From Micromonospora rubida (GTDB lineage: Bacteria > Actinomycetota > Actinomycetes > Mycobacteriales > Micromonosporaceae): a stretch of 64,000 bases of DNA. The translations under genes and the position numbers were made by a program. Location: the NCBI RefSeq assembly GCF_009908295.1, contig NZ_JAAALO010000001.1, positions 682,001-746,000 on the forward strand, written 5' to 3'. The notes under the pieces are model-generated. The model saw only the letters and a list, made by a program, of their open reading frames with translations, did no database searches and was not told where the DNA came from. Each line of letters starts with the position of its first letter. Within the stretch, counting starts at the first letter, position 1. This document shows, piece after piece, positions 26,373 through 35,043 of this stretch.

Positions 26373-26405
26373 CGGATGGATGCGGGGCCGCCCCGCATCC
26401 ATCCG
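26373..26405. terminator. Bidirectional terminator
   Basis: Perfect 15-bp stem CGGATGGATGCGGGG (26373-26387) and CCCCGCATCCATCCG (26391-26405) with a CCG loop, between the convergent DUF2188 gene and the broken gene at 26429. Confidence 0.92.
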
Positions 26406-26428
26406 TACGGGGACGACGGTCGGACCGG

Positions 26429-26902
26429 TCAGTCCGGCGGCGGCGCGAAGGGGCGGCGGCGGGGCTGACGCAGCTCCCAGTCGGCCGGACAGAGGTACGC
26501 CCACGCGGCGGCCGTCACCTGCTCCTGCTTGGGGATGGCGCCGCCCCAGCTCAGCGGGCGGTCGGCGGCGTGCCGCAGATAGCGTCCGTAGACGGCCTGG
26601 AAGTGGTACTGCGATTCGGCCCGTCAGAGCGCGTACGGTTGCTCACGCATCCAGGTGCAGGCGGCGTCGCCCTCGGCGATCAGGTCGCCCGCGGGCGGCA
26701 GCACCGGCACCGGGTCATAGCTGCCCGGGTCGCCGTACCGCTTGAGGTAGGCCAGGTACCCGTCCTCGTCCCGGGGATGGAGGACGTGGACGCCGAGCAC
26801 GGCGACCGGGCCGCCGAGGACGCCGACCACGGCCAGACCCAACGCGATCCGCATCCGCACCCGCACCCGCACCCGCACCCGCACCCGCACCCGCACCCGC
26901 AC
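26429..26902 (-). pseudogene. Exported small protein (DUF732-like) interrupted by an in-frame TGA
   Basis: The frame begins in a run of GTG CGG codons and reads MRIALGLAVVGVLGGPVAVLGV, a signal-like helix (ATG 26854). It then reads DEDGYLAYLKRYGDPGSYDP and LIAEGDAACTWMREQPYAL, and meets TGA at 26626-26624. In the same frame it continues for 64 more codons: RAESQYHFQAVYGRYLRHAA, then QVTAAAWAYLCPADWEL, ending at TGA 26429. The downstream part looks fully coding (paired cysteines, Trp, Tyr). A single CGA to TGA change would explain the stop. The overall pattern (short secreted protein, LxxGxxxCxxL, then AxxxLCP) resembles DUF732. It may be a true nonsense pseudogene, a sequencing error or, less likely, readthrough. 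Confidence 0.7.
26855..26902. repeat. Hexanucleotide tandem repeat CCGCAC x 8 (GTGCGG on the coding strand)
   Basis: Eight perfect copies, followed by one variant CCGCAT (26849-26854) that supplies an ATG. On the minus strand each unit is GTG-CGG (Val-Arg), so every copy offers a potential GTG start for the gene at 26429. Changes in copy number would keep the frame. Confidence 0.95.
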
Positions 26903-26997
26903 AGGGTAGACCGATGGGGACACTGACGTGAGCCGCGCTGCGGCCGAAGCCCGGCGGACGACGCACGGGAGCAGGCGATCCCGGCGGCACCCGGCCC

Positions 26998-27744
26998 TCA
27001 CGCCGCAGGCTGGGGCCCCCCTCCCCGACTGATGCGCAGGGTCAGCACGTCGGTGCGGACCGTGATGTGGCCGTGGAAGAGCGCCGCGTCGTCCACCCCG
27101 TAGCCGATCTGGGTCGCGGTGACCAGCGGATGCCCGAGCGCCACGCCGAGCCGGGCGGTGGATTCCTCGTCGGCGAGCACGGCGGCGAGTTCGATCTCCG
27201 CCCGCCGCACCGGCATGCCGGTCGCGCTGGCCAGGAACTCGAACATGTCCAGGTCGATGCTGACCAGCCCAGACGGGTCGAGGTCCCGGCCGGCGAAGCG
27301 CAGCGGCAGATGATCCCGGATCCAGGCCGCCGCGACCCCGTCCACGGCGAACAGCCGGTCCACCCGCCACACCGGCGAGCCCGGCTCCAACCCGAGCACC
27401 CTGGCGCAGTCAGCCGGGCACTTCGCCCGGCTGACTGCCGCGTCCTGAAGCGTCGGCCGGTGGCCCGAGGCGGTGATCCGGTCCCGCAGCGCGGTCACGT
27501 CGCCGATCGACACGGGCACCCGCTCGACGCCGTCGTGCACGAAGGTGCCGATCCCCCAGGTCCGGGTCACCACCCCCTCGCCGGCGAGTTGGCCCAACGC
27601 CTCACGCACGGTGGCCCGGCTGACCTCCAACCGGTCGGCCAGTTCCCGCTCGTTGGGCAGCTTGTCGCCCGACCGGAACTCGCTGCCGATCAGCTGCCGC
27701 AGCCGACCGTGCGCGGTCTGTAGCGCGGTCTCGCGCCGAACCAT
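26998..27744 (-). CDS. GntR/HutC-family transcriptional regulator
   Basis: 248 residues. The winged HTH reads KLPNERELADRLEVSRATVREALGQLAGEGVV (key motif LAxxLxVSRxTVREAL). A UTRA ligand-binding domain follows (VWRVDRLFAVDGVAAAWIRDHLP, then PLVTATQIGYG and DVLTLRISRGG). ATG 27744 is preferred over GTG 27753 because GAGGTGGGG lies just before it. The gene has its own promoter and sits immediately downstream of the nine-gene peptide operon on the same strand. A HutC-type palindrome before that operon makes this the likely regulator, inferred from position and motif. Confidence 0.92.
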   Translation of the reverse strand: MVRRETALQTAHGRLRQLIGSEFRSGDKLPNERELADRLEVSRATVREALGQLAGEGVVTRTWGIGTFVHDGVERVPVSIGDVTALRDRITASGHRPTLQDAAVSRAKCPADCARVLGLEPGSPVWRVDRLFAVDGVAAAWIRDHLPLRFAGRDLDPSGLVSIDLDMFEFLASATGMPVRRAEIELAAVLADEESTARLGVALGHPLVTATQIGYGVDDAALFHGHITVRTDVLTLRISRGGGPQPAA

Positions 27745-27787
27745 CCGCCCCACCTCTTCGCTCCCCGCCGCCGGCCGCGGCCTACGG

Positions 27788-27817
27788 AGTTTAGTTCGTC
27801 CGTGCCCGCCTGGTTAA
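27788..27817 (-). promoter_or_regulatory. Promoter of the GntR regulator gene
   Basis: Minus-strand TTAACC (27817-27812) and TAAACT (27793-27788) with an 18-base spacer, 44 bases before the ATG. Confidence 0.5.
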
Positions 27818-27823
27818 TCGGCC

Positions 27824-27863
27824 GGCGGGGCACTACCAGAGCTGGCGGGGCGCTACCAGACCT
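27824..27863. repeat. 20-bp tandem duplication spanning the M19 stop codon
   Basis: Two 20-base copies, each GGCGGGGCrCTACCAGAsCT (27824-27843 and 27844-27863). The right copy contains the last codons and stop of the M19 gene; the left copy lies downstream. Differences occur at two positions. Confidence 0.75.
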
Positions 27864-29055
27864 GTTCGAGCACCCGGACGGTGTTGCCGCCGACCACCTT
27901 GGCGATCTCGTCGTCGGAGTAACCGTGGGTGACCAGCCACCCGACGATGCTGCCGAACGCCTCGCCCGGGTTCTCCACCCCGGACACGTACTCCACCCGG
28001 GGGTGCTCCGGCCGGTTGCCGGCGTCGTGCGCGTAGTTGCCGGCGTAGGTGTTGTGCACCCCCACATGGTCACCGAACATGGTGTCCGGCCCGAACGTGA
28101 CGTGGTCGATGCCGACCAGCTCCACGCAGTACGTGAAGTGGTCCATCACCGACTCGATCGAGTGGTGCGGGTGCTCGGCCGACAGGGTGGTGTGCGGAGC
28201 GGCCTCGATGCCGATCACGCCACCGCGCTCGGCGCAGGCCCGGATCACCTCGTCCGGCTTCATCCGGGGGGTGTCCCAGACCGAGCGGGCGCCGGCGTGG
28301 GTGATGAACACCGGCACCCTGCTCGCCTCGACAACGTCCAGCGAGGTCTGGTCACCGGAGTGCGAGATGTCGATGGCGATGCCGAGCTTGTTCATCCGGT
28401 CCACCGCGCGCCGACCGAAGTGGGTCAGCCCGCCGTCGTGCCGCTCGGAGAGGCCACCGCCGAGCATGTTGGCCTGGCTGTAGGCGATGCCGAGCTGGCG
28501 TACGCCGAAGCCGTAGAGGATGTCGATCCGGTCCAGCTCGTTCTCGATCGGACTGGCGCACTCCAGGCCCGCGACGAGCGCCAGCCGGCCGTCCCGCTTG
28601 GCGGCGTGGATGTCGGCCAACGAGGTGGCCAGGAAGACGTGGTCCTGCTTGTAGAGGTCACTCATCCGCATCCCGAGGGCGTAGATGAGGTCGTTCCACT
28701 TCCAGCCGTTCTCGCTGGTCACGCAGGAGGCCCCGGCCATGAAGTTGTCGAACACCGCGGTCAGGCCGGAGCGGGCCAGCCCCTCGTAGCCGGTGCGCTG
28801 GCGCGCGGTGCGGTTGTACGTGCGCAGCTCGCGGACGTCCTCGGGCAGGACCACCGGGTGCTCGTGCAGGGAGATCGCGACGTGCTCGGTCAGCAGCCGG
28901 GTCACCCGCTCGCGCTGGGCGTCGGTCAGGCCGAGGTCGTGCTCGGGCACCCGGCCGACTTCCCGCGCCAACTCGAACACCCGGTAGTCCGCGTGCGGCT
29001 CCAGGTACGAGTAGGACCTGTGCCCCTGGTAGCGGGGGGCGGGTTCTTGCAGCAA
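27853..29055 (-). CDS. M19-family membrane-dipeptidase homolog (copy 1, end of operon)
   Basis: 400 residues, amidohydrolase-fold dipeptidase; no signal peptide is visible, so it is probably cytoplasmic. Candidate metal residues are HEH near residue 65, Glu in LVAGLEC, His in DISHSGDQT and His in FITHAGARSV. The usual HxD at the first position reads HEH. GIDHVTFGPDT matches the family's late aspartate. It starts at TTG 29055, 8 bases after AAGGAG. It is the last gene of the operon and a paralog of the first gene (36666-37868), with a 339-bp identical internal tract. M19 enzymes cleave dipeptides, often with D-residues; the true substrate is unknown. Confidence 0.88.
   Translation of the reverse strand: MLQEPAPRYQGHRSYSYLEPHADYRVFELAREVGRVPEHDLGLTDAQRERVTRLLTEHVAISLHEHPVVLPEDVRELRTYNRTARQRTGYEGLARSGLTAVFDNFMAGASCVTSENGWKWNDLIYALGMRMSDLYKQDHVFLATSLADIHAAKRDGRLALVAGLECASPIENELDRIDILYGFGVRQLGIAYSQANMLGGGLSERHDGGLTHFGRRAVDRMNKLGIAIDISHSGDQTSLDVVEASRVPVFITHAGARSVWDTPRMKPDEVIRACAERGGVIGIEAAPHTTLSAEHPHHSIESVMDHFTYCVELVGIDHVTFGPDTMFGDHVGVHNTYAGNYAHDAGNRPEHPRVEYVSGVENPGEAFGSIVGWLVTHGYSDDEIAKVVGGNTVRVLEQVW
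28100..28438. repeat. 339-bp tract identical to 36916-37254 (M19 paralogs)
   Basis: Reading both stretches base by base I find no difference, including at wobble positions. Identity ends abruptly on both sides (for example GTCGTGCCG versus GTCGCGGTC). The rest of the two genes differs frequently. This pattern points to recent gene conversion. Confidence 0.92.
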
Positions 29056-29088
29056 GACACCTTCTCCTTCGGGACGGTCGCCGGCCGG

Positions 29089-30093
29089 TTACGCGGCCAG
29101 CGGGAAGTGGCAGGCAACCGGGTGTACTCCGGCGGCCAGCGGCGGTTCGGTGGTGGCGCAGGTCTCGGTCGCCTGCCAGCAGCGGGTCCGGAACCGGCAA
29201 CCCGAGGGCGGGTTGACCGGGCTGGGCGGGTCACCGGTCAGCAGGATCCGTTGCCGTTGCCCGCGTCCGGCCGGCTCGGGCACCGGCACGGCCGAGAGCA
29301 GAGCCTTGGTGTACGGGTGCCGGGGCGTGTCGTACAGGCTCGCCTCGGGGCCGGTCTCCACCAGCTTGCCGAGGTACATCACCGCCACCCGGTCGGAGAT
29401 GTGCCGCACCACGGACAGGTCGTGGGCGATGAAGACGTAGGCCACCCCCAGCTCCTCCTGGAGCCGTTCCAGCAGGTTGACCACCTGGGCCTGGACCGAC
29501 ACGTCCAGCGCGGAGACCGGCTCGTCGCAGACGATCACGTCGGGCTGAAGGGCCAGCGCCCGGGCGATGCCGATGCGCTGGCGCTGCCCGCCGGAGAACT
29601 GGTGCGGGTAGCGGTCGAGGTGCAGGTCGGCGTCGAGACCGACCAGGTCGAGCAGGTCCCGGATCCGGTCGAGCCGGCGCCGCCGGTCCAGCACGTCGGG
29701 ATGGATCTCGAAGGGCTGGAACAGGATCTCCCGGATGGTGCGCCGGGGGTTCAGCGACGTGTACGGATCCTGCAGCACGATCTGGATCCGCCGACGCAGG
29801 GCGCGCAGTTCCCGCCCCTTGGCCTCGTGCACCACCGACTCGCCGAAGCGCACCGCGCCGGAAGTGGGCTGTTCCAGCCCGACCAGCATCCGGGCCAGGG
29901 TGGTCTTGCCGCAGCCGGACTCGCCCACCACGCCGAGCGTCTCGCCCCGGCGCAGGTCGAAGGAAACCCCGTCGACGGCTTTGACCACGCCGCCGGAGGT
30001 GAAAGGTATCCGCCCCTTGAGCGGGAAGTGCTTGACCAGGTTCTCGACCCGCAGCACCACATCATCGCCGGGTGGCACCGAGCACCTCCTCAT
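29089..30093 (-). CDS. Oligopeptide/dipeptide ABC transporter ATPase (DppF/OppF class)
   Basis: 334 residues. Walker [11 protein letters not shown]-loop [16 protein letters not shown], signature [17 protein letters not shown] and Walker [13 protein letters not shown] are all intact. The C-terminal oligopeptide-transporter extension has [15 protein letters not shown] with the cysteines that bind an iron-sulfur cluster in DppD/OppF relatives. Its start lies inside the end of the DppD gene (30062-30093 overlap), so the two ATPases are co-translated. It powers peptide import together with the DppB/C permeases. Confidence 0.93.
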   Translation of the reverse strand: MRRCSVPPGDDVVLRVENLVKHFPLKGRIPFTSGGVVKAVDGVSFDLRRGETLGVVGESGCGKTTLARMLVGLEQPTSGAVRFGESVVHEAKGRELRALRRRIQIVLQDPYTSLNPRRTIREILFQPFEIHPDVLDRRRRLDRIRDLLDLVGLDADLHLDRYPHQFSGGQRQRIGIARALALQPDVIVCDEPVSALDVSVQAQVVNLLERLQEELGVAYVFIAHDLSVVRHISDRVAVMYLGKLVETGPEASLYDTPRHPYTKALLSAVPVPEPAGRGQRQRILLTGDPPSPVNPPSGCRFRTRCWQATETCATTEPPLAAGVHPVACHFPLAA

Positions 30094-31045
30094 GGTGGTG
30101 GCAGGCGCTGGCCCGGTTGGCGGGCAGCGCCTCCAGCAGCGGCAGGGCCGTCCGACACTCGTCGGTGGCCCGGGGACAGCGCAGGTGGAACGGGCAGCCT
30201 GCGGGCAGCCGGGCCGGATTGGGCGGGGCGCCCGGAATCGCGTAGAGGACGTCGTCGCGCCGGTCCACCCGGGGCATCGAGGCGAGCAGCCCTTCGGTGT
30301 ACGGGTGCGCGGGGCCGTCGAAGATCTGTTCGACGGTGCCCTGCTCGACGAGCCGGCCGGCGTACATCACCGCCACGTCGTCGGCGACCTCGGCCACCAC
30401 CCCGAGGTCGTGGGTGATCAGCAGCAGGCCCATCCCGCTGTCCCGCTGGATCTCCGCGAGCAGCTCCATCACCTGGGCCTGCACGGTCACGTCCAGGGCG
30501 GTGGTGGGCTCGTCGGCGATCAGCAGGTCCGGTTCCAGGGAGATGGCCAGCGCGATCATGATGCGCTGCCGCATCCCGCCGGAGAACTGGTGCGGATAGT
30601 CCCGGACCCGGTCCTTGGCGGCCGGGATCCGGACCCGGTCGACCAGTTCGACGGCCCGGCGGCGGGCGTCGGCCCTGGACATGCCGCGGCGGACCCGCAG
30701 CACCTCCATGATCTGGTGCCCGACCGTGAAGACCGGGTTGAGCGCGGCCATCGCGTCCTGGAAGACCATGCCGATCTCTTCGCCGCTGATCCGGTCGCGC
30801 TGCTTGCGCGGCAGGGTCAGCAGCTCCCGGCCGTGCAGCCGCACCGCGCCGCTGATCCGGGCCGGAGGCGTGTCGAGGATGCCCATCACCGCCTGCGCGG
30901 TGACGCTCTTGCCGGAGCCGGACTCGCCGAGGATCGCCAGGGTCTGCCCGGCGTCGACCTTGAGCGACACCCCGTTCACCGCGTTGATCGGCCCGGTCGG
31001 GCCGGGGAACGCGACCCGCAGGTCGTCGATCTCCAACAGGCTCAT
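30062..31045 (-). CDS. Oligopeptide/dipeptide ABC transporter ATPase (DppD/OppD class)
   Basis: 327 residues. Walker [11 protein letters not shown]-loop [13 protein letters not shown], signature [15 protein letters not shown] and Walker [13 protein letters not shown]. The C-terminal extension [15 protein letters not shown] supplies cysteines. ATG 31045 overlaps the S33 peptidase stop as ATGA (31042-31045). It partners the DppF-class ATPase that follows. Confidence 0.94.
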   Translation of the reverse strand: MSLLEIDDLRVAFPGPTGPINAVNGVSLKVDAGQTLAILGESGSGKSVTAQAVMGILDTPPARISGAVRLHGRELLTLPRKQRDRISGEEIGMVFQDAMAALNPVFTVGHQIMEVLRVRRGMSRADARRRAVELVDRVRIPAAKDRVRDYPHQFSGGMRQRIMIALAISLEPDLLIADEPTTALDVTVQAQVMELLAEIQRDSGMGLLLITHDLGVVAEVADDVAVMYAGRLVEQGTVEQIFDGPAHPYTEGLLASMPRVDRRDDVLYAIPGAPPNPARLPAGCPFHLRCPRATDECRTALPLLEALPANRASACHHHEEVLGATRR

Positions 31046-31878
31046 CGCAGCACCCCGGCTTCGGCGAGGAAGTCGCGCACCACCTGCTGGAACAGCTCGG
31101 GCTCCTCCAGCTGCGGCGAGTGCCCGGACTTCTCGAAGACCACCAGCCGGCCGTCGGGGACCAGGTCCGCGATGACCTGCGAGGCCGCCACCGGGGTACG
31201 CCAGTCGTGCCGGCCAACGGTGACCAGGGTCGGGCAGGTGATCGACGGCAGCTTCGGCTTGAGGTCGTAGTTGGGCATGTTCTGCCCGAAGGCCGCGTTG
31301 TGGGTCCGGTAGTGGAACCGGGTGGCGGCCAGCTTCGCCTCGTCCTTGGCCGGGTCGTGCTGGTGGTCGTACAACGGCAGGATCGCCCGCCAGTACTCCC
31401 GCAACTGATCGTTGCTGGCGAACCGGCCGGTGCCGATCCGCTCGATGACCCACTCCGGGATCACGGACCGGTCGGTGTTGCGGGCCCGCTCGACCGCGAG
31501 ATGGTCGTGGGCGGTGTCCGCGGCGGTGTCCCGCAGCACCAGCGCGGAAACCCGGTCCGGATGGGCGACGGCGTACTCCAGGGCGATGAACCCGCCGTAC
31601 GAGCCGCCGGCCATCACGATCTTCTCGTAGCCGAAGTGCTCCCGGATGGCGTCCACGTCGGCCACCCACTGCTCATGGGTGAACGGCTCGTCGTCGCTGG
31701 ACTCGCCGGACCCACGGGCGTCGAAGACGATGACCCGCATCCGGTCGGCGAACGGGCCGAAGGAGCGCTTCGGCTCGTTGCGCGAGCCCAGGCCGGGCGC
31801 ACCGTGGTGCACGATCATCGCCGGTGCGTCGGTCGGGCCGAACGCCTCGACGACCAGTTCCGCGCCGTTGATTCTCAT
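31042..31878 (-). CDS. S33-family alpha/beta hydrolase (proline iminopeptidase-like)
   Basis: 278 residues, cytoplasmic. The oxyanion-hole motif HHGAPG and the nucleophile elbow AGGSYGG give the catalytic serine. An aspartate in TVGRHDWRTP and a histidine in KSGHSPQLE complete the triad. The residue pattern FDARGSGESSD is typical of proline iminopeptidases, which remove N-terminal proline from short peptides. ATG 31878 overlaps the M24 stop (ATGA 31875-31878). Its place in the operon suggests it degrades imported peptides. Confidence 0.88.
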   Translation of the reverse strand: MRINGAELVVEAFGPTDAPAMIVHHGAPGLGSRNEPKRSFGPFADRMRVIVFDARGSGESSDDEPFTHEQWVADVDAIREHFGYEKIVMAGGSYGGFIALEYAVAHPDRVSALVLRDTAADTAHDHLAVERARNTDRSVIPEWVIERIGTGRFASNDQLREYWRAILPLYDHQHDPAKDEAKLAATRFHYRTHNAAFGQNMPNYDLKPKLPSITCPTLVTVGRHDWRTPVAASQVIADLVPDGRLVVFEKSGHSPQLEEPELFQQVVRDFLAEAGVLR

Positions 31879-33056
31879 CGAACCCCCTCGATGACGTTGG
31901 ATGCCAGGTCGCGCGGGTAGCTGGTGAGCCGGCGCGGGCCGGCCTCCCGCACCAGGACCGTGTCGGAGATGCGGTAGCCGGCGTGGCCGGGGACGTAGAC
32001 GCCCGGCTCGCTGGAGAGCAGCATGCCGGGGGCGAGCACGGTGTCGTCGCCGTCCTCGACCCACGGCGCCTCGTGGTTCTGCAACCCGATGCCGTGCCCC
32101 TGCCGGTGCCGGATGTAGTCACCCAGCCCGTGCCCGCGCAGCACGTCCAGGCAGATCCGGTTGACCTCGGCACAGGTCCGACCGGCGATCATCGCCTCGG
32201 TGCCGACCTCCTGCGCCTCCCGGTCGGCCTCGTAGTAGCGCACCTGCTCGGCGGTGGGTTCACCGATGACGAAGGTGCGTTCGCTCTCCACGAACCGGCT
32301 GGCGACCGCCGCGCCGAGGGAGAGGATCAGCGTGTCCCCCGGCTGGAGCCGCCGGCGGGTCGGCAGGCCGTGCGGCAGCGCGGAGTTCGGGCCGGCGTAA
32401 ACCAGCCCGCCGGCCAGCTTGGTGGTGTAGACGACCAGGTCGTACTGGGCGTACATCCGGTCGGTGCCGTACCCGATCACGTGCCGGGCGATCTCGTCCT
32501 CGCGGGGCAGTGGTCCCCCGCCGACGAGCGCCTCCTCGATCAGCGACCGGCCCGCGCCGAGCATCTCGTCGCAGATCCGCGCGGCGGCCTCGTGGAACGG
32601 GATCTCCTCGGGGAACTTGCGCAGCCGCAGCCGGGCCACCGCGTCGGTGGTCTCCAGGGTGGCCCCCGCGATGGCCAGGGACAGTGCCCGGAACGCGCCG
32701 ACCGGGATGCCGGCACTCACCCCGATCCGGCGGATCGGGCCACCGGGGCGGGACAGCGCCGCGGCGAGGGTCTGCTCGGCGGTGACCACGCCCGGGTACT
32801 CGAAGTAGCTGGCCGTGGCCACCTGGACGCCCTGCTGGGCGGCGTACTCCTCGTCGAGTCGGGGGATGACCAGCAGCGGATCACCCTCCCGCGGCATCCA
32901 GAGGTAGACGGGGCGTTCGGTGGCGATGTAGAAGAAGCCGCTGAGGAAGGCGACGTCGGCCGGCGAGGTGGCCAGGAAGCCGTCCAGGCCACGCTCGTCG
33001 AGCGCCTCGGTTAGCCGGGTCCGGACGCTGGTGTAGAAGCTGTCGGGCAGTCGCAT
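31875..33056 (-). CDS. M24-family (aminopeptidase P/prolidase/creatinase-like) protein with incomplete metal site
   Basis: 393 residues: N-terminal creatinase-type domain (about 1-140) and pita-bread domain (150-390). Of the five metal ligands, His321 (GHGIG) and Glu350 (LSSEPGVYV) are present. The first aspartate is Ser246 (LILSLGAAV), the second is Glu258 (VESERT) and the last glutamate is Ser364 (RISDTVLV). Creatinase, a metal-free member of the fold, also lacks ligands, so the protein may hydrolyse a C-N bond without metal or have a new role. ATG 33056 has upstream frame but no better site. It lies between the permease and S33 genes. Confidence 0.85.
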   Translation of the reverse strand: MRLPDSFYTSVRTRLTEALDERGLDGFLATSPADVAFLSGFFYIATERPVYLWMPREGDPLLVIPRLDEEYAAQQGVQVATASYFEYPGVVTAEQTLAAALSRPGGPIRRIGVSAGIPVGAFRALSLAIAGATLETTDAVARLRLRKFPEEIPFHEAAARICDEMLGAGRSLIEEALVGGGPLPREDEIARHVIGYGTDRMYAQYDLVVYTTKLAGGLVYAGPNSALPHGLPTRRRLQPGDTLILSLGAAVASRFVESERTFVIGEPTAEQVRYYEADREAQEVGTEAMIAGRTCAEVNRICLDVLRGHGLGDYIRHRQGHGIGLQNHEAPWVEDGDDTVLAPGMLLSSEPGVYVPGHAGYRISDTVLVREAGPRRLTSYPRDLASNVIEGVR

Positions 33057-33058
33057 GG

Positions 33059-33940
33059 TCAGCCTCCGTTGCGGCGGGGGTCGCGGGTGTCGTTGAACCT
33101 CATGCCGGCGACGGTCGCCGAGAGCACCAGCAGCAGGATCGCCAGGGACGGGAAGAGCGTCTGCCACCAGGCGATGGCGATCACGCCGCTGCGCTGGGCG
33201 TTGAGCAGGATCCGGCCCCAGGACCAGGCGTCCGGGTCGCCGAGGCCGAGGAAGCTCAGCCCGGCCTCGGAGATCACCGCCCGGGAGGCGGTGAGCAGGA
33301 CGCTGACGATCACCAGCGAGACGACCGCGGGCAGGATCTCCCGGGTGACGATCCGCCAGCCGGTGGCGCCGAGCACCCGGGCCCCGTCGATGTAGGGCAT
33401 CGCGCTGACCACCAGGCCCTGCGACCGGATCAGCCGGGCCACCTCGGGCCAGGCGAAGAAACCAATGATCATGGTCAGCGTCCAGACGCTGGGGCTGACC
33501 ACCGCGGCCAGCATGATCATCAACGGCAGGGTCGGCAGCGCCAGCATCACGTCGGTGACCACCGTGGCGACCGCGTCGATCGGGCGGAAGTAGGCCGAGG
33601 CCAGCCCGATCGCGGTACCCAGCACGATCGCGATCACCGAGGCGGCCAGGCCGATCACCAGGCTGGTCCGGGTGCCCCAGACCACCTGGGCGAAGATGTC
33701 CTGCCCGAGGTCGTCGGTGCCGAACCAGTGCGCACCGGACGGCGAATGCAGCACGTCCGAGCCGGCACCGACCGGCTCGTCGGCGATCAGCGGCGCGAAG
33801 ACCGCCATCACCACCATCACAAGCAGCACCAGCACCGACAGCGCCGCGGAGGGCTGGCGCAGGTAGCCGTGCCAGGACCGCTTGACAGGGGCCGGGGCGA
33901 CCGGCGGCACCGTCTGCTCGGTCAGGACGGGGGCGCTCAC
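33059..33940 (-). CDS. Peptide ABC transporter permease (DppC class)
   Basis: 293 residues, six membrane segments (first SVLVLLVMVVMAVFAPLI). Family marks: HWFGTDDLGQDIFAQVVWGTRTSL (key motif GTDxxGrDxxsrxxxGxRxSL) and the EAA-like loop DGARVLGATGWRIVTREILP. Start GTG 33940 with GGGAG upstream. The stop is 2 bases before the M24 start. Confidence 0.94.
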   Translation of the reverse strand: MSAPVLTEQTVPPVAPAPVKRSWHGYLRQPSAALSVLVLLVMVVMAVFAPLIADEPVGAGSDVLHSPSGAHWFGTDDLGQDIFAQVVWGTRTSLVIGLAASVIAIVLGTAIGLASAYFRPIDAVATVVTDVMLALPTLPLMIMLAAVVSPSVWTLTMIIGFFAWPEVARLIRSQGLVVSAMPYIDGARVLGATGWRIVTREILPAVVSLVIVSVLLTASRAVISEAGLSFLGLGDPDAWSWGRILLNAQRSGVIAIAWWQTLFPSLAILLLVLSATVAGMRFNDTRDPRRNGG

Positions 33941-34067
33941 GGCATTCTCCCTTCAGATGTGGCGGCGGACGGGTCCGGGCGAAGCGCCGCTTTCGGCGCG
34001 CTCACGGAGGTGACTTCGTTCGCGACTGCGGGGCTCCGCTGCGCTGCGTTCCTCACGCTCACAGTCG
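33941..34067. repeat. Structured spacer between dppB- and dppC-type genes, possible interspersed element
   Basis: Contains GCGCCG-CTTT-CGGCGC (33984-33999) and a segment bounded by CGACTG (34023-34028) and CAGTCG (34062-34067). The element supplies the stop codon of the DppB gene. It looks like a mobile intergenic repeat of the REP/MITE kind, which is my inference; copy number cannot be judged from one window. Confidence 0.45.
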
Positions 34068-35012
34068 GATCCGGGGGTTGAGAACGGCGTAGAGCATGTC
34101 GGTCAGCGCGTTGGCGGCCACCACCGTGACGGCGAGCATGATGAACGCCCCCTGGAGCACCGGGTAGTCCTGCTGCCCGACCGCCTCGAAGATCAGCCGG
34201 CCGACTCCGGGGTAGGCGAAGACCGTCTCGGTGAGCACCGCGCCGCCGACCAGAGTGCCCAGTTGCAGGCCCATCAGGGTCAGCGCCGGCAGGATCGCGT
34301 TGCGCAGGCCGTGCTTCCAGACCCGGCGCCGGGCCGACAGTCCCCGGGCCTGGGCGGCCCGGATGTAGTCCTCGCCGAGGACCTCGATCATGTTGGTGCG
34401 CAGGGTCAGCGCGTACGGGCCGAGCTGCACCAGCACCAGCGACAGCACCGGCAGCACCAGGTGGTGGGCCAGGCTCAGGTAGGCCGCCGCGCCCCGGGTG
34501 TCCGGGTCGACCGCCCCACCGATCGGGAACCAGCCGAGCCGGGCACCGAGGAAGACCAGCAGCAGCATGGCGACGCTGGGCACGAAGAGCGCGTGCCCGC
34601 CGATCCCGAGCGCCTGCAGCGCACGGTCCAGCCACCGGCCCCGGTGCACGGCGGCGGAGACGCCGATCGGGATGCCGACGGCGATGGTGATCACGAACGC
34701 GCTGCCGGCGAGCAGCAGCGTCCAGGGCAGCCGGTCGACGATGATGTCGGCGACCGGCTGGATCTGCCGGAACGAGATGCCCAGGTTGCCCTGGAGCAGC
34801 TCACGCAGGTACGACACGTACTGCTCCCACAACGGACGGTCCAGGCCGTACGTCTTGAGCAGCGCCGCCTGCATCTCCGGAGTCATGTCCCCCTCGACCA
34901 TCAGGGCCGTGGGGTCCCCCGGCAGCATCCGGAGCAGGAAGAACGTCGAGGTGATCGCAATCCACACGGTCAGGACGGCCTTCAGTGCCCGGCTGAGCAT
35001 GAAACGCGCCAC
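34059..35012 (-). CDS. Peptide ABC transporter permease (DppB class)
   Basis: 317 residues with six membrane segments. The N-terminal motif LKAVLTVWIAITSTFFLLRMLPGDP is the hallmark of DppB/OppB permeases. The EAA loop reads YIRAAQARGLSARRRVWKHGLRNAILP. GTG 35012 has GGAGGGG upstream. It is separated from the DppC gene by an unusual 118-base spacer, the only sizeable gap within the operon, which may adjust expression. Confidence 0.94.
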   Translation of the reverse strand: MARFMLSRALKAVLTVWIAITSTFFLLRMLPGDPTALMVEGDMTPEMQAALLKTYGLDRPLWEQYVSYLRELLQGNLGISFRQIQPVADIIVDRLPWTLLLAGSAFVITIAVGIPIGVSAAVHRGRWLDRALQALGIGGHALFVPSVAMLLLVFLGARLGWFPIGGAVDPDTRGAAAYLSLAHHLVLPVLSLVLVQLGPYALTLRTNMIEVLGEDYIRAAQARGLSARRRVWKHGLRNAILPALTLMGLQLGTLVGGAVLTETVFAYPGVGRLIFEAVGQQDYPVLQGAFIMLAVTVVAANALTDMLYAVLNPRIRL

Positions 35013-35043
35013 GGGGGACCCCTCCTTTCCCTCTGGTTTCTGG

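Noticed and set aside
26570..26926. Plus-strand frame ending in repeated His-Pro
   Set aside because: The HP run is the antisense reading of the CCGCAC hexamer repeat; the rest has no coding character and overlaps a better minus-strand frame.
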